Part shown: positions 32,136 through 42,119 of the stretch, one piece after another
How positions within the stretch are numbered: position 1 is the stretch's first letter
Layout: every line of letters begins with the position of its first letter
NCBI RefSeq assembly: GCF_040869045.1
Contig: NC_090319.1
Span: 267,112,897 to 267,176,896 of the forward strand
Length of the DNA: 64,000 nucleotides
Direction: 5' to 3'
Source of the DNA: Eurosta solidaginis
Lineage: Eukaryota; Arthropoda; Insecta; Diptera; Tephritidae
Notes under the pieces: generated by a model
Database searches by the model: none
What the model was told of the DNA's origin: nothing
The model's input: the letters and a program-made list of their open reading frames with translations, nothing else
Position numbers and translations under genes: made by a program

Positions 32136-33816
32136 GAGCTTGCTCAGACTCCCCTGCCTCCATCACCGTGATGTTGGGATCCTCTCCGTCGCTATCCAGC
32201 AGAGCATCCTCCATCGACAAATTGCCCAGAGCCCCTGCGCAATTTGACGTGGCGGAAACCACGCTTTCGGCGTCGGAGATTTCCGCTTCCACTTCGGGTG
32301 CCTCAATGTCCGTGTCCAAAGAGGCACTCGAAAGGGATGCGCGCTGTGCGTCCCCACGGTATACGTGAATTACGACCTCCCCGAGGCCGTAAAACACTCT
32401 TCCTTTGCTCCGTCTAAGGGGCTCGAGAGCTTCCTTATTCAGGGCTAACACGACCTGTCTCCTAGGTCCTTCAGCGTCCTCGACTTGGATGACACTCCAG
32501 TCCTGCGTTGGGAGAGCCGGGTTCATCAGTTGCAGCATCCTGAGAATTCTCTCAGGTTCTGCTGGAACCGCTGGAACCCATGCCCTGGCCCTTGGCCGAG
32601 CCGGAATGTCCTTCCAGTCAACGACCTCGATAATCGCCCCGGGATAGACTTGTCCCAGCTTTGCGGCTGCTGCCTTGTACAGCGCAACAGACCTTGCGTC
32701 CTCGCAAGCGAGTACCTTGATTTGGCCCTGGTACCATCCTGCATCAGAACCTCGCGGCGGACTACCCGGAGACTCCATCAGCACGTCGAGAACGGCGTTG
32801 CCGATTTCATTCCGGACGTACGGCCACTGGTCTTTAGGGATTGCACCACGGTCATTCCCTCGGTCCAGGATTCCTATAAGGATCCGGCCCTTGGCTACCT
32901 CGGCAAAGCTGGGTTTGGCTACCGCGGGGTGATTCTGGTGCCTTTTCGGCGGTGGTTTGATATCCTCATCGGACCTTTGACGTTTATATGGGGTTGCGCT
33001 TGTTGGCAGAGAACCCCGAAAATTCGGCAGTAGAGCTCGCGCCCTTTCCACCGAATTCCTGGCGTTCTCTGACAGCGTTTCCAGCGGAACACCCTCATAC
33101 CTTGACAGGACTTTTGCAGCCCTTCTTTTGTTCCTGTGGAACGATCCCTTGTGGGAATCTTCTTGAGAAGGGGTCCGACCCGTAGTTGCCCTCGCGGTCG
33201 TACCCCCGGATGATGTCTTCATTATGGCTCCTTTCTCCTTTGGCTCAGTGTGACCAGATCGTGGGACCCCTGTCACAGCCGTGGGGAGAACAGTCGCCAT
33301 ACCGGCGTCAGACGGGCGCCCAGCATCAGCAGGCGCGTCAGTGTTCGCCGTTGCCAGCGCAACTACCTTCGCCGCCATACTGGTGCTTGCCCCCGTCCGA
33401 TCACCTAAGACGGTGTTGACTGAGGTTGCCCTCTTGTCGTCCCTGGGGAGCCGACCCGTCGTTTCCAACGCAGTCGCTCCCCCGGTTAAAGTAGCTGTTG
33501 CGGCCCCGTTTTCCCTTGGCTCGGAGTGGCCAGGTCCAGAGACCCCTGCCACAGCCGTGGGAAAAAAGGTTGCCGTTCCGGCGCTTGGTCGGTGTCCGAC
33601 AACAGCAGGCGCGTCAGGGTTCGCCGTTACCAGCGCAACTCCCTTCGCCGCCATACTATTGCCGCCCCCCACCAAGTCGCTCTTCACTTTAGCCTTGGTA
33701 GCATTGGTAGCCCTCCCTCGTTCACTAGGGCGTATGGATGCCAATGCTGTTGTCCTTCTCCCTGTGGAGGAGAAAGGATTATCATTTTCTTGTTTTTTTT
33801 TATTTTTGTTGTTCAT
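32098..33816 (-). CDS. LOA-type ORF1 (DUF4780-like nucleic-acid-binding protein)
   Basis: 572 aa from the first ATG (33816). The frame is open 15 codons further to a GTG at 33861, and beyond that to a TGA, but no other ATG lies in it. The start MNNKNKKKQENDNPFSS is basic. Residues about 50-225 are low-complexity Ala/Thr/Gly and contain a 92-residue tandem duplication (MAAKGVALVTAN.. and MAAKVVALATAN..). Residues about 310-500 (from SFAEVAKGRILIGILDRG to GLGEVVIHVYRGD) match what I know of the DUF4780 family common in arthropod LINE ORF1. ORF1 proteins of LINEs coat element RNA. The tail is acidic (EVEAEISDAES) and ends DKPAQK. No CCHC knuckles are seen. It is upstream of ORF2 and overlaps it by 38 nt in another frame. 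Confidence 0.9.
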   Translation of the reverse strand: MNNKNKKKQENDNPFSSTGRRTTALASIRPSERGRATNATKAKVKSDLVGGGNSMAAKGVALVTANPDAPAVVGHRPSAGTATFFPTAVAGVSGPGHSEPRENGAATATLTGGATALETTGRLPRDDKRATSVNTVLGDRTGASTSMAAKVVALATANTDAPADAGRPSDAGMATVLPTAVTGVPRSGHTEPKEKGAIMKTSSGGTTARATTGRTPSQEDSHKGSFHRNKRRAAKVLSRYEGVPLETLSENARNSVERARALLPNFRGSLPTSATPYKRQRSDEDIKPPPKRHQNHPAVAKPSFAEVAKGRILIGILDRGNDRGAIPKDQWPYVRNEIGNAVLDVLMESPGSPPRGSDAGWYQGQIKVLACEDARSVALYKAAAAKLGQVYPGAIIEVVDWKDIPARPRARAWVPAVPAEPERILRMLQLMNPALPTQDWSVIQVEDAEGPRRQVVLALNKEALEPLRRSKGRVFYGLGEVVIHVYRGDAQRASLSSASLDTDIEAPEVEAEISDAESVVSATSNCAGALGNLSMEDALLDSDGEDPNITVMEAGESEQAHAEVAPDKPAQK

Positions 33817-34187
33817 CTTGTTCGTACGACCCCTTGCTAGACGAGGCCAGCTTAGGGTCACCTTATTGAAAGGGGGAAAAGTGTCGTCCGCCGCGGCAGA
33901 GCCCCTTACCGCGGTAAGACCATTTTTACTCTCTGAGGCGGCCCGGTGTCAGAGAGGCTCCGTACAAATACAGCCAGATTAACCTCCCGGCTGCAAACCA
34001 TCCAATGGGCACGGTGCCGCATAACACCCTGGATTGGGAGGGGACAGATCTTGGTCATCGCTCACCCCAGGACTAGGCCACCGCAGCCATGGAGATCCAT
34101 GTGAACCTGCATCCTACTGGGTGGCATAGTCCCGTGGTCAGCGACTAAGCCCTCGCATCGCGGCAAGATGTCTGCCCTTCGCGAGGG

Positions 34188-34199
34188 TGGTTTTAACTA
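34188..34199 (+). repeat. 12-bp target-site duplication of the LOA element (5' side)
   Basis: TGGTTTTAACTA, identical to 28462-28473. Confidence 0.93.
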
Positions 34200-34294
34200 A
34201 GTTTTTATTATTTAATTTTATTTAAATTTATTTGATTTTACTTTATTTTATTTTGTTTTATTTTATTGGATTTTATCTTATTTAATTTAGTTTA
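34200..34294 (+). repeat. (TTTTA)n microsatellite, middle part
   Basis: Degenerate TTTTA/TTTAA pentamers between the LOA element and SINE copy 3. Confidence 0.85.
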
Positions 34295-34640
34295 GGCGAC
34301 CAACGTGGTGTGATGGTAGCCTGCTCCGCCTGCCACACTATATGCCTTGGGTTCACACCCTGGGCAAAGCAACATCAAAATTTTATAAACAAGTTTTTTT
34401 CAATTAGAAGACAATTTTTCTAAGCGGTCGCCCTCGGCAGTGTTTGGCAAGCGCTCCTAGTGTGTTTCTGCCATGAAAAGCTCCAAGGGAGCAGATGCCG
34501 TTCGGAGTCGGCATAAAACACGTAGGTCCCGTCCGGCCAATTTGTAGGGAAAATCAAGAGGAGCACGACGCAAATTGGAAGAGAAGATCAGCCTAAAGTC
34601 TCTTCGGAGGTTATCGCGACTTACATTTATTTTTTTATTT
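34295..34640 (+). mobile_element. tRNA-Gly-like SINE, copy 3
   Basis: Same family as 7441, 23674 and 53580. The head reads CGTGGTGTGATGGTAGCCTG then CTCCGCCTGCCACAC, where GCC falls at the anticodon position of a tRNA-Gly fold. The B box is GGTTCACACCC. The body has TTTGGCAAGCGCTCC, ATGCCGTTCGGAGTCGGCAT and ACGCAAATTGGAAGAGAAG; a stretch of about 15 bp before ATGCCG is shortened relative to the other copies. The ends merge into the T-rich array, so target-site duplication cannot be set. Confidence 0.82.
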
Positions 34641-34795
34641 TTTTATAATTAATTTAATTTTATTTTAATTTGTTTATTCCATTTTATTTTTTATATTTTA
34701 TTTTATTTAAGTTTAATTTACTAAAATCTATTTTATTTTGCTTTATTTTATTTTATTATTTAATATTTTGCTATTTTGTTTTACTTTATTTTGTA
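34640..34795 (+). repeat. (TTTTA)n-like microsatellite, right part
   Basis: Degenerate TTTTA/TTTAA pentamers following the SINE tail. Confidence 0.8.
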
Positions 34796-35645
34796 ATAAT
34801 TTAAAAATCCTAAAACATTGACATGTGAACCTTTGTGAGCGTTTCGCGTGTGCACAATGAATTTCTGCCCAAAAAGGTAACTTAATAATATTGTCCGTAA
34901 GTTAAACGAGAAAGCATAACAAAAAAGGCAGTAAGAGGTCTAAGCCAAGTGACGTTGGTGTTTATATTCGGAGCTCCACCCCTCATCCGCACTGCTCGGT
35001 CACAGTTTTGCGGCAGAACTTTCTTATCTTATTGTGTATTTTTTTCTTTTTTTTAACTTTTTTTCTTCAACAACAACCGAAATTTGAAAAGGCAATTTAC
35101 AAGTTAACTAACAATTAACCATTTATATTGTACCTACATTTTGTGCCTAACAATGTGTGCTCTTACTTAAATACACAGCAACACACCTAAACACATGGAT
35201 AGGAACTCAAGCACTACTTGAAAATATGCAAAAATTTTCGGAATGGCATTGCTCAAAACAAAAATAAGTCTGCCAATTTTATATATTTTTTTTTTGTTAT
35301 TGTTCGCTGACTTACTTTGCTTCCTCGCCATTGTGCACTGGGTCAACTTTCGCTTGCAAACTGTAAAACAGAGACATTTGCTTCAATAGTACAAAGGCAA
35401 ACTTATTTAAAATAAAACGAGTACACTAGTGGCGTTAAAAATATTCATATGGATAATTTGTTTACGAGAAACAATTGTGGAGCTTTGGTATCCAACTAAT
35501 AATCCTATTTTAGCGCGCTATACCTGAGACACCATTTAGCTTTACTTTGAAACTAGGTGGGCGCTACGTGAGCTCCATGGCTTCACTCTCTCTTATGGGC
35601 TAGGCAACCATCTTCTCGAACTGAGAAGTATATGCCTCACATATA
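34796..35645. other. AT-rich stretch, no recognised feature
   Basis: No element or gene recognised. Confidence 0.4.
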
Positions 35646-35649
35646 TATG

Positions 35650-36235
35650 TATGTGCTGACCATATCCCACTTGCCGCTTTGGCAGGTCATGTTATCGATA
35701 ACAATGATTGGGATAAGTCGCTAAGTGTTTGTTTCTTCTACCCCATTCTCTGTTTGGCGAAGTGCTCACATAAGAAGAAGTTGTGGCGAACGTTGGTAAG
35801 CTATCCGCAGTATAAGAAATTCGGGTTTTCAACCATTCCCATTCTGTGGAGGTTTTTACGGACGTGACCGTGTCAGATTATAAATTGGGTCAAGTGTAGT
35901 TGACCTCTCTGTTTGGTCACCCTAACTATGGCATCAGTTAAGGAATCAGTTTCCTGTTCCACTTTCCTTACTCGACTCGGATCCGCCGACTCGGTAAGTC
36001 GAAGCTATTCGTAGCGACCCTCTCCGTAAGACTCTCTTCCGCTGTTTCAATACGTCCGCTCAGATTTGTGCACCATGTAAAAGTATAGAATCTGCGGCTG
36101 CTGAAATTAGCTTCCTTGTACATAACTTTGGGCCGCCTGTGTTAGCCAATAATGAACACAGACTCGCTTTTGTGTGCGCAGCCCTTTCGGATTTTCTCCG
36201 AGAAGTTCAGTTTTTTGTCTAGGTATTTCAAAGAT
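35650..36235 (-). pseudogene. R1-like LINE remnant, RT thumb region
   Basis: On the minus strand from 36235: YLDKKLNFSEKIRKGCAHK, then after frame changes ADVLKQRKRVLRRGSLRIA and STYR. This matches the order in R1-clade ORF2, where a YLGVxLDxKLxFxEHI segment is followed by GAxIWADAL and RRGxLRIACSYRT. About five stops and frameshifts interrupt it. The catalytic palm lies outside (to the right) and is missing, replaced by the (TTATG)n tract. The left part, down to 35650, is progressively less recognisable. Confidence 0.65.
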
Positions 36236-36363
36236 TTGTTATGTTATCTTATGTTATTTCATGTTATGTTATGTTATGTTATGTTATGTATATGTTATGT
36301 TATGTTATGCTATGTTATGCTATGTTATGTTATGCTGTGTTATGTAATGTTATGTTATGTTAA
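36236..36363 (+). repeat. (TTATG)n microsatellite
   Basis: About 25 pentamers of TTATG with few variants. The frame across it translates to repeating CYVML and is not a gene. Confidence 0.95.
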
Positions 36364-36384
36364 GCCGAGACTTTGTACGTAACG

Positions 36385-36460
36385 AGAATTAGAAAATTGA
36401 AACAGTTATGGAAATGGGTGTGGCAGTGCCCACATTTACATCGAAAAAGTTGCCATTTTT
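36385..36460 (+). repeat. Fragment of the GCCCAC/GGGCGTGGC repeat
   Basis: AGAAAATTGAAACAGTTATGG then ATGGGTGTGGCAGTGCCCAC parallels 9925-9970 (ATGGGCGTGGCACCGCCCAC) in the element at 9.5-11.2 kb. Confidence 0.5.
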
Positions 36461-36464
36461 TTGG

Positions 36465-38775
36465 CGCTGTATTCTGATAATACTAAAATACACTCGCAGT
36501 GTTTGTCAAATCAATACCGAGGAGCGGCCACCCTTGGACCACCCTTTTTTCCTAATTTTGATCTTCGGCGTTTTAGGTTGAGCAATCTACTGCCACACCA
36601 TGACGGCCGCCACGGCGGGATGCGGGGAAGGAAGTCGAAATTGGAAAGCAAAGTAATTCAAAAGCAAAATTGAAGTATTTAGTTTAGTTCAACGAGAACG
36701 AGATGATTCTGAAACAAAGTTATCTCCATACTAAATTCGACAAGGGATATTGAAAAATCGTTCCACTTTGCGTAAAATACGTTTTGATTTGGCCAACTAT
36801 TTTGACACCACTGTATGTATATGCATAACTTTTGTCACCAATATTCTTTTAAATGCAAAGAGTAACAAAAAGATTCCCAACTACTTACACTACAACAACA
36901 ACAACGTATTATCTAAAGCTTCATGCAACGTCCAACATGCACGCAGCTTCACTTTAGTGTAGTTGTTGTTTGTGGTTGAACCTAATAATGTCACTTAAAA
37001 AGCAATTTTACAAATTGTGACAAAAAACTACAGCAAAACAAAGCATAGCAATAAATGCAATAGCAAAAGGCACAACAAACAAAGGCTTAACAGCAACACT
37101 AAGAATGTCAATAAGGAAAAACTAAGAAAAAAGAACATTATATATTAAAGTAGCATGAAATTAAAGGAATTACTAACGTCGACAGTAAAAACTCTTGGAA
37201 AGCAGGCAAAGTCGCTTGAGTCTCTTCATTTATATTTATTTTTTTCTGGTAGTTGCTTTACAACATTATCAAGCCGATTTGTATGTAGGCAAACGAATTT
37301 TTTACGACTAAAAAGAAAAAAATCATTCATCCACAATAAAGAAAACCTTGACTTTACTCTAACAAAAATTGCTGGGTAAAGATAGATAAATGGTTTTAAT
37401 GTCACCTGCTGAAGAAAAAGCCGTTGAAATTGCTCCGCTGGCCGACTTTGTTTAACTCAGATTTATTTACATTTCTATTGCCTTTTGCCGTTGAGGTGAC
37501 ACCGCTGGGAATCATGACAAGTTCAATTGCTGATTTTTTTTGTGGTATCAAGAGGGTCACACTAAGCAACAAAAAAAAAGATAAAAGAGAAACGTAAACT
37601 TAATGCATAATCTTAAAACGCTTTTGTGGAATTGTAATGAGCAAAACACTGATAACAAAAGCATAACGCAGAAGAAAATCATTACAAATTAAAAAAAGTA
37701 AAAAGTAGGAAATAGTGTTGTGAAAGATTTTAAAATATAAAATGTTACTTCATTTATAGCGGGTCACGGAAAAGGAAATTTAACTTTAGCAAGTTAAATA
37801 TTTAAGAGTTTAATTGAAAATGGGGCGCATGAAAATGTAACAAGGAACAAGTAAGTGTAAAGTGGCTATACATTTTTCACAGCGCAATATATTTGTGGGT
37901 AATTAGAGTTATTTTATTTGGGTGATTCAGAAAGTGTGGTTATGTTTTAAATTTTCATGATATCACAAATACGAGGACATCATGATTGTGACATCACAGC
38001 TCATAATAATGCCAACACAAAATCTCTGTCACGGATATAGATGATAATTTAGCTGCGGTAGCATATATTTATGATTGTTGCTGTTACTTATATACTGTTT
38101 TTTTTGTCGCATTATACATCGCAATCACGGTTTACTGCGCCATCTATTGCTACTTAATTTTAGTATTTGGAAACGTGATTATTAACGAGACACAGAAATC
38201 GTCACAAATAGAGAGTAATGGCGATTTCCACAAAGTTGCCGGCAGGTACCTCCAGGAGTTGTTCAGTCGCTGTGATATGAATATTTAATAACTTTAGTGG
38301 TGATAAATTTACAACGGAATGCAAATTTTATGCATTTTGAGACTTTTTAAATGCCGTAATTGATTTCTTGAGTGAGCGTGTTACTTAGTTTTTTGCAGAC
38401 GTATTAAACTTCAAGCATTGTTTGCAAATATGTACTATCAACAAAATGTAATAAGTGGAGAGTTCCACTTTAGGACCATACTTGACACAGCATGAAATTT
38501 CGGACATTTTTATAAGTTTAGTTATTGGGTAGTAGAAATCAAAAAACTCAATTTTAATAGAGAGCAATTTCAAATTTCACTCATATGCGCAATTCCTAAC
38601 TAACTCCAATTGAGGCCAAAGTTTATATGTGATATTTTTTACTAAATATGCATTAACGTCCAAAAAGTGCGAAAGAAAAATATCGTTTATTTAATTAATC
38701 ATGACTTCGCTAATATTCGCACATTATTGGGAGTTTTTAAGAGACGACTTCGAGTTTATATCTGAGCATGTCGTA
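36465..38775. other. AT-rich non-coding stretch, no recognised gene
   Basis: Includes GCGCCATCTATTGC at 38137, the same core as in the 118-bp array at 19 kb. Otherwise no recognisable content. Confidence 0.4.
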
Positions 38776-38780
38776 TATAT

Positions 38781-39374
38781 TGTAACAAATTTTGGGAAAT
38801 TCTGCTTAGTTTTCACCTTCTGCTATCGTTCGAATCCCTGAACTATCGCATAAATAACACAAACATTCAGTATAGCAATATTTCTTTATTGACTAGTTTG
38901 GGAGTAGTACCTCACAATTGCAATACTCGCGTACTTCGCTAAAGCGTGTTAAAATAAAACTGATTCATTTTTCGTCAGCTTGCGCTGCTTTCATACTCTC
39001 GGATAACTCGTTCACCCATTTCTCCTAAGGTCTAGACTTTTCGCGAACACCTGCTTATATATGTTTATATTCTAATTATATAAGAGTATATGAGTAACAA
39101 CTTCTGCTCTTAGCTGCCGACTACATATACATATGTATGTGAAATATTATCTTTGCTGTTAGCTTAGCGGTTTACATGTATGTGTAGCTGCTCACATTAC
39201 TGTTGTTCTGCATTCATTTACTAGCAGCTGGTGATGTATAGAACTGCTAATATTCGCCAAAATATAATCTGAAATAATACTTAAAAAATGAAATAGTGTA
39301 AACAATAATAAAAAATTGGCTTTAGACTTCGCATGGTGTAACCACCACCGACTGGGCCCGTATTACGTGTTACG
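38781..39374 (+). mobile_element. Possible solo LTR
   Basis: Starts TGTAACA and ends TGTTACG, near-perfect inverted termini of the TG..CA class seen in LTRs. An AATAAAA signal lies at about 38951-38957. The interior resembles tephritid LTR sequence from memory. No target-site duplication is found (TATAT versus ATCCA) and no second LTR or gag-pol is in the window. The right end is uncertain because TGTTACGATC also belongs to an inverted repeat (39353-39537). Confidence 0.35.
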
Positions 39375-39537
39375 ATCCATGTACGATAGGATTAGTGGCA
39401 TAAGCAAACTAGCAACAAATAGTACTCTATAGATCCATAACTTATTATTATCCTTAGAAATATTTTGACAGTTGCACAGTTATCACTTGAGTGAAAATGG
39501 TTTTCAATCGCTGATCGTAACACGTAATAGAGGCCCT
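39353..39537. repeat. Small inverted repeat, about 185 bp overall
   Basis: Left arm GGGCCCGTATTACGTGTTAC (about 39354-39376) and right arm GTAACACGTAATAGAGGCCC (about 39511-39536) are inverted copies with one or two mismatches. MITE-like in size; no duplication of flanks seen. Confidence 0.65.
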
Positions 39538-39539
39538 GG

Positions 39540-41260
39540 TTATCATATCTGATGATCATACTCATCTTACAAATACCATACCAGGTTTGCATCATTTTAA
39601 CAGCCGTAGCATAGACGCACTTTTATCGGGAAAATGAAGTATGTATTCGTATAAGAAAAAAGTGAGTGACAGATCCCCTTTCATATTTCTTACAAAGTAG
39701 AAGAGATGTAATCAAGTGACAATAATATTTTCGAAATGAAACACACCTGTAGTGAAGAATTTCATTAAAATGAAACCTAGAAGAAATTATAAATTCCGAT
39801 TATGCACTTTAAGCCACGCAGAAGATAATTTTATGACTACGTATTAGAAATATGCCAATATCTTCACAACAAGCATAAATAAAATAATAATTTCAAACAA
39901 AAATGATATCATGAAAGCAGTGCATTGTTTTATTCAGAACTTCTTTATTGGCGAAACGCCACATTTACACTATACGACACTACATGCGATGGAATTTGGC
40001 ATTTTTCTTAAAGGGTCATGGACTTGTGCCCTTTAATAATAAATAAATAATACCAAGGAATGTTGAATAACAAGAAAGTTCATCGCTTGCTCTTATGGGA
40101 GAGAGAGAATTCAACATACCGTTTTATATAAGACAATTTTCCTACGACGTGGTGAATTTCTGAGCCACGAACTAATAGTTCCAGTTTAGACACAGATAAA
40201 AATTGGCGGCCGCTAGCGCGATGAAAGGGAGACAGTGAAAAGGAAAGTGTTGCCAACAATCTGTGTCTGAACTGGGACTATCAGTTCGTGACTAAGAAAT
40301 TTACCACGTGGGACAAAGAACGATAATATGTGATGTTGATTTCTCCCGTTATTCGACTCATTTTGGTTATGCGTTATTCCCACTTATTTTATACTAGCCA
40401 ACGTTCATGACAATAAAACAGTGTTTTCCAGATAGACGTCATAGTTACCTATCATGTGAAAGACATATTGGGTGTATAAAAACGTTTAAGATGAGAAGAC
40501 CGAATATATACTTCACTTCAATATTCAAACATGATCAACGCATCATCTTATAAAAGAAAATCTATTTTCTGAAATAACATAATTGTGGATTTTAATAAGT
40601 TGTGGTCCAAATATTAAAAAAGTACTCCATTATCAAGAGAAGGGGCATGAACTTCAGTATCACCGAATATTCCTACTTCGCATGGCCCATGGAGTCCCCA
40701 TAGCATCGAGCCCCATATAAAGCTTAATAAAATATACCTTTAAGCTTACTTAACACAACTCAAGTATTGCTGATTTTCATAGATAAAACTATAAATTATA
40801 TTTGGTATCGTAGAAAGGTTGACAATGAAATCCGAAACACCGATTAGATTTTTAACTCAAATAGGCATATAGTAAAAAAATAATAAGATAACTAAGAGTT
40901 TTCATTTTATATGGTAAATTTAACCCAATGAGGGCTTTAATATAGAAAATTTAACTAAATATTTTATTAAAACTATGTGTGAAATTGGTATAAAATTATG
41001 CGTTTAATTTAGAATCAAAAATTTGAACGAGTTTTTTTATTTTCTTTGCAGGTGCTGAACGAAAAAAATTTGTTAAAAAAGAGTTACATTAAAGGTAAGC
41101 AAAATATTTTTAGTAAAAGCTTACTTATCAACTTAAGTGCTAACATCTAATCAAGACAATAATGAGCGAATAGCAACTGTGGTGGAGTTCGCAAATTTTT
41201 TTTTTTAACGATTTTTATGCTAGCTCCCTATACAATTAGCAATTACAACCTTGAGCAAGT
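39540..41260. other. AT-rich stretch, contains a foldback at 40147
   Basis: Apart from the inverted repeat at 40147-40309, no feature recognised. Confidence 0.4.
40147..40309. repeat. 163-bp foldback (51-bp arms)
   Basis: Arms 40147-40197 and 40259-40309 are inverted copies with six mismatches in 51 positions; ACGTGGT.AATTTCT and GACACAGAT are the clearest blocks. The loop is 61 bp and contains GCGGCCGC. MITE or hairpin. Confidence 0.85.
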
Positions 41261-41269
41261 GTATGAGTT

Positions 41270-42080
41270 TCTTGACTTAGGGGTTGTGATGTAAAGCAAG
41301 CTTAATTTCAACCTTTATATTAATGCAACTCTCAATAAGATTAGAAGTGTGTTAGCATTTGCAAAGCATTGTTCAAAAGAATTTAGTGATCTTTATCTAC
41401 GAAACCCCTTTTTACCACATTGGTCAGGCCAACAATAAAATATGGAGCGATAGTCTGGAATCCGCGTTATCAAGTTCATGCAGATAAGTTAGAATCAATT
41501 CAAAAACAGTTTTTACTCTTTACCTTAAGGGATTTTCAATGGGGTTCCTTGTTAATTTTTCTTCCTTATACCAGTCAGCTTAAACTCATTAATATTTTTA
41601 GCATTCCAAGTCGTAGACAGATGCTTGGAGTAATTTTTATGATCAAATTAGTGTAAGGCTTGATTCCTAGTCCTTTTTTACAAAACGAAGTTAACGTTAA
41701 ACAATGCAGAAACAAATGTGAACTAAACGAGCCCATCCGCAGTCCGCGTCAGGATTATAAATCGCACTCAAGCATAATTGATAGTTTGGAATCATTTTTT
41801 AGCATTAAACATTCTATTCCTACCTCTTTTATTAATTAGCAATTCACTTACCCCACTAACCTGATTCATATATAGTATCACTCAACCTAGCTTGTTGGCG
41901 TTTTACTTAGCTGATGAGTTTAGCAATTATCTGCGGTTAAGCAGTTTTAGATCTCGACACTTAACAAGTCCCTGCCTTTCAACGACTCGTAAAAAAATTA
42001 CAAATCCTGTGTCATGCGAATGCATGACTGTTGGGTGTACTTTGGACCATAACACCGTTCGGAATTATTATTATTATTGA
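41270..42080 (+). pseudogene. LINE ORF2 C-terminal half, 5'-truncated, ATT-rich 3' end
   Basis: Plus strand, several frames: NKIRSVLAFAKHCSKEF (about 41335-41390), then VRPTIKYGAIVWNPRYQVHA and DKLESIQKQFLLFTLRDFQW (41423-41545), then YTSQLKLINIF and SRRQMLGVIFMIKLV. This is the region after the RT palm in a Jockey/CR1-like ORF2 (typical VRPILEYGS-VWNPxYxVHxDxIESxQKxFLLFALR). Later CLSTTRKKI and a final NYYYY-like ATT run close to the 3' end. In-frame stops and frame changes are frequent; the catalytic palm and endonuclease are absent. The 3' end is probably near 42080, where ATT repeats begin. Confidence 0.75.
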
Positions 42081-42119
42081 AATTCTATTATTCTTAAATT
42101 TTAACTAATAATAATAATC

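Larger units (their letters stand above)
28474..34187 (-). mobile_element. Complete LOA-type non-LTR retrotransposon (5.7 kb)
   Basis: Full-length autonomous LINE. In element orientation: a 5' untranslated region of about 370 nt (34187-33817) starting with a small hairpin CCCT-CGCGA-AGGG, then ORF1 (33816-32098), ORF2 (32135-28557) and about 83 nt of 3' untranslated sequence ending AACCTAACCTAACC. There is no poly(A). Perfect 12-bp target-site duplications flank it, inside a (TTTTA)n tract. Both ORFs are open from start to stop with no frameshift. RNase H after the RT, the C-terminal zinc knuckle and a DUF4780-like ORF1 fit the LOA clade (Bilbo, Lian, LOA), though placement needs a tree. Both coding regions are visibly richer in G+C than the flanks. 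Confidence 0.93.

Noticed and set aside
33281..33982. 233-codon plus-strand open frame, and others at 29167-29625, 32485-33033
   Set aside because: They lie antisense to the intact LOA ORFs, have no domain and follow from the G+C-rich coding composition on the other strand.
36152..36382. 76-codon frame ending in repeated CYVML
   Set aside because: Second half is translation of (TTATG)n.
38829..38842. GTTCGAATCCC, a tRNA B-box-like sequence
   Set aside because: No A box or cloverleaf can be formed with the upstream 70 bases.
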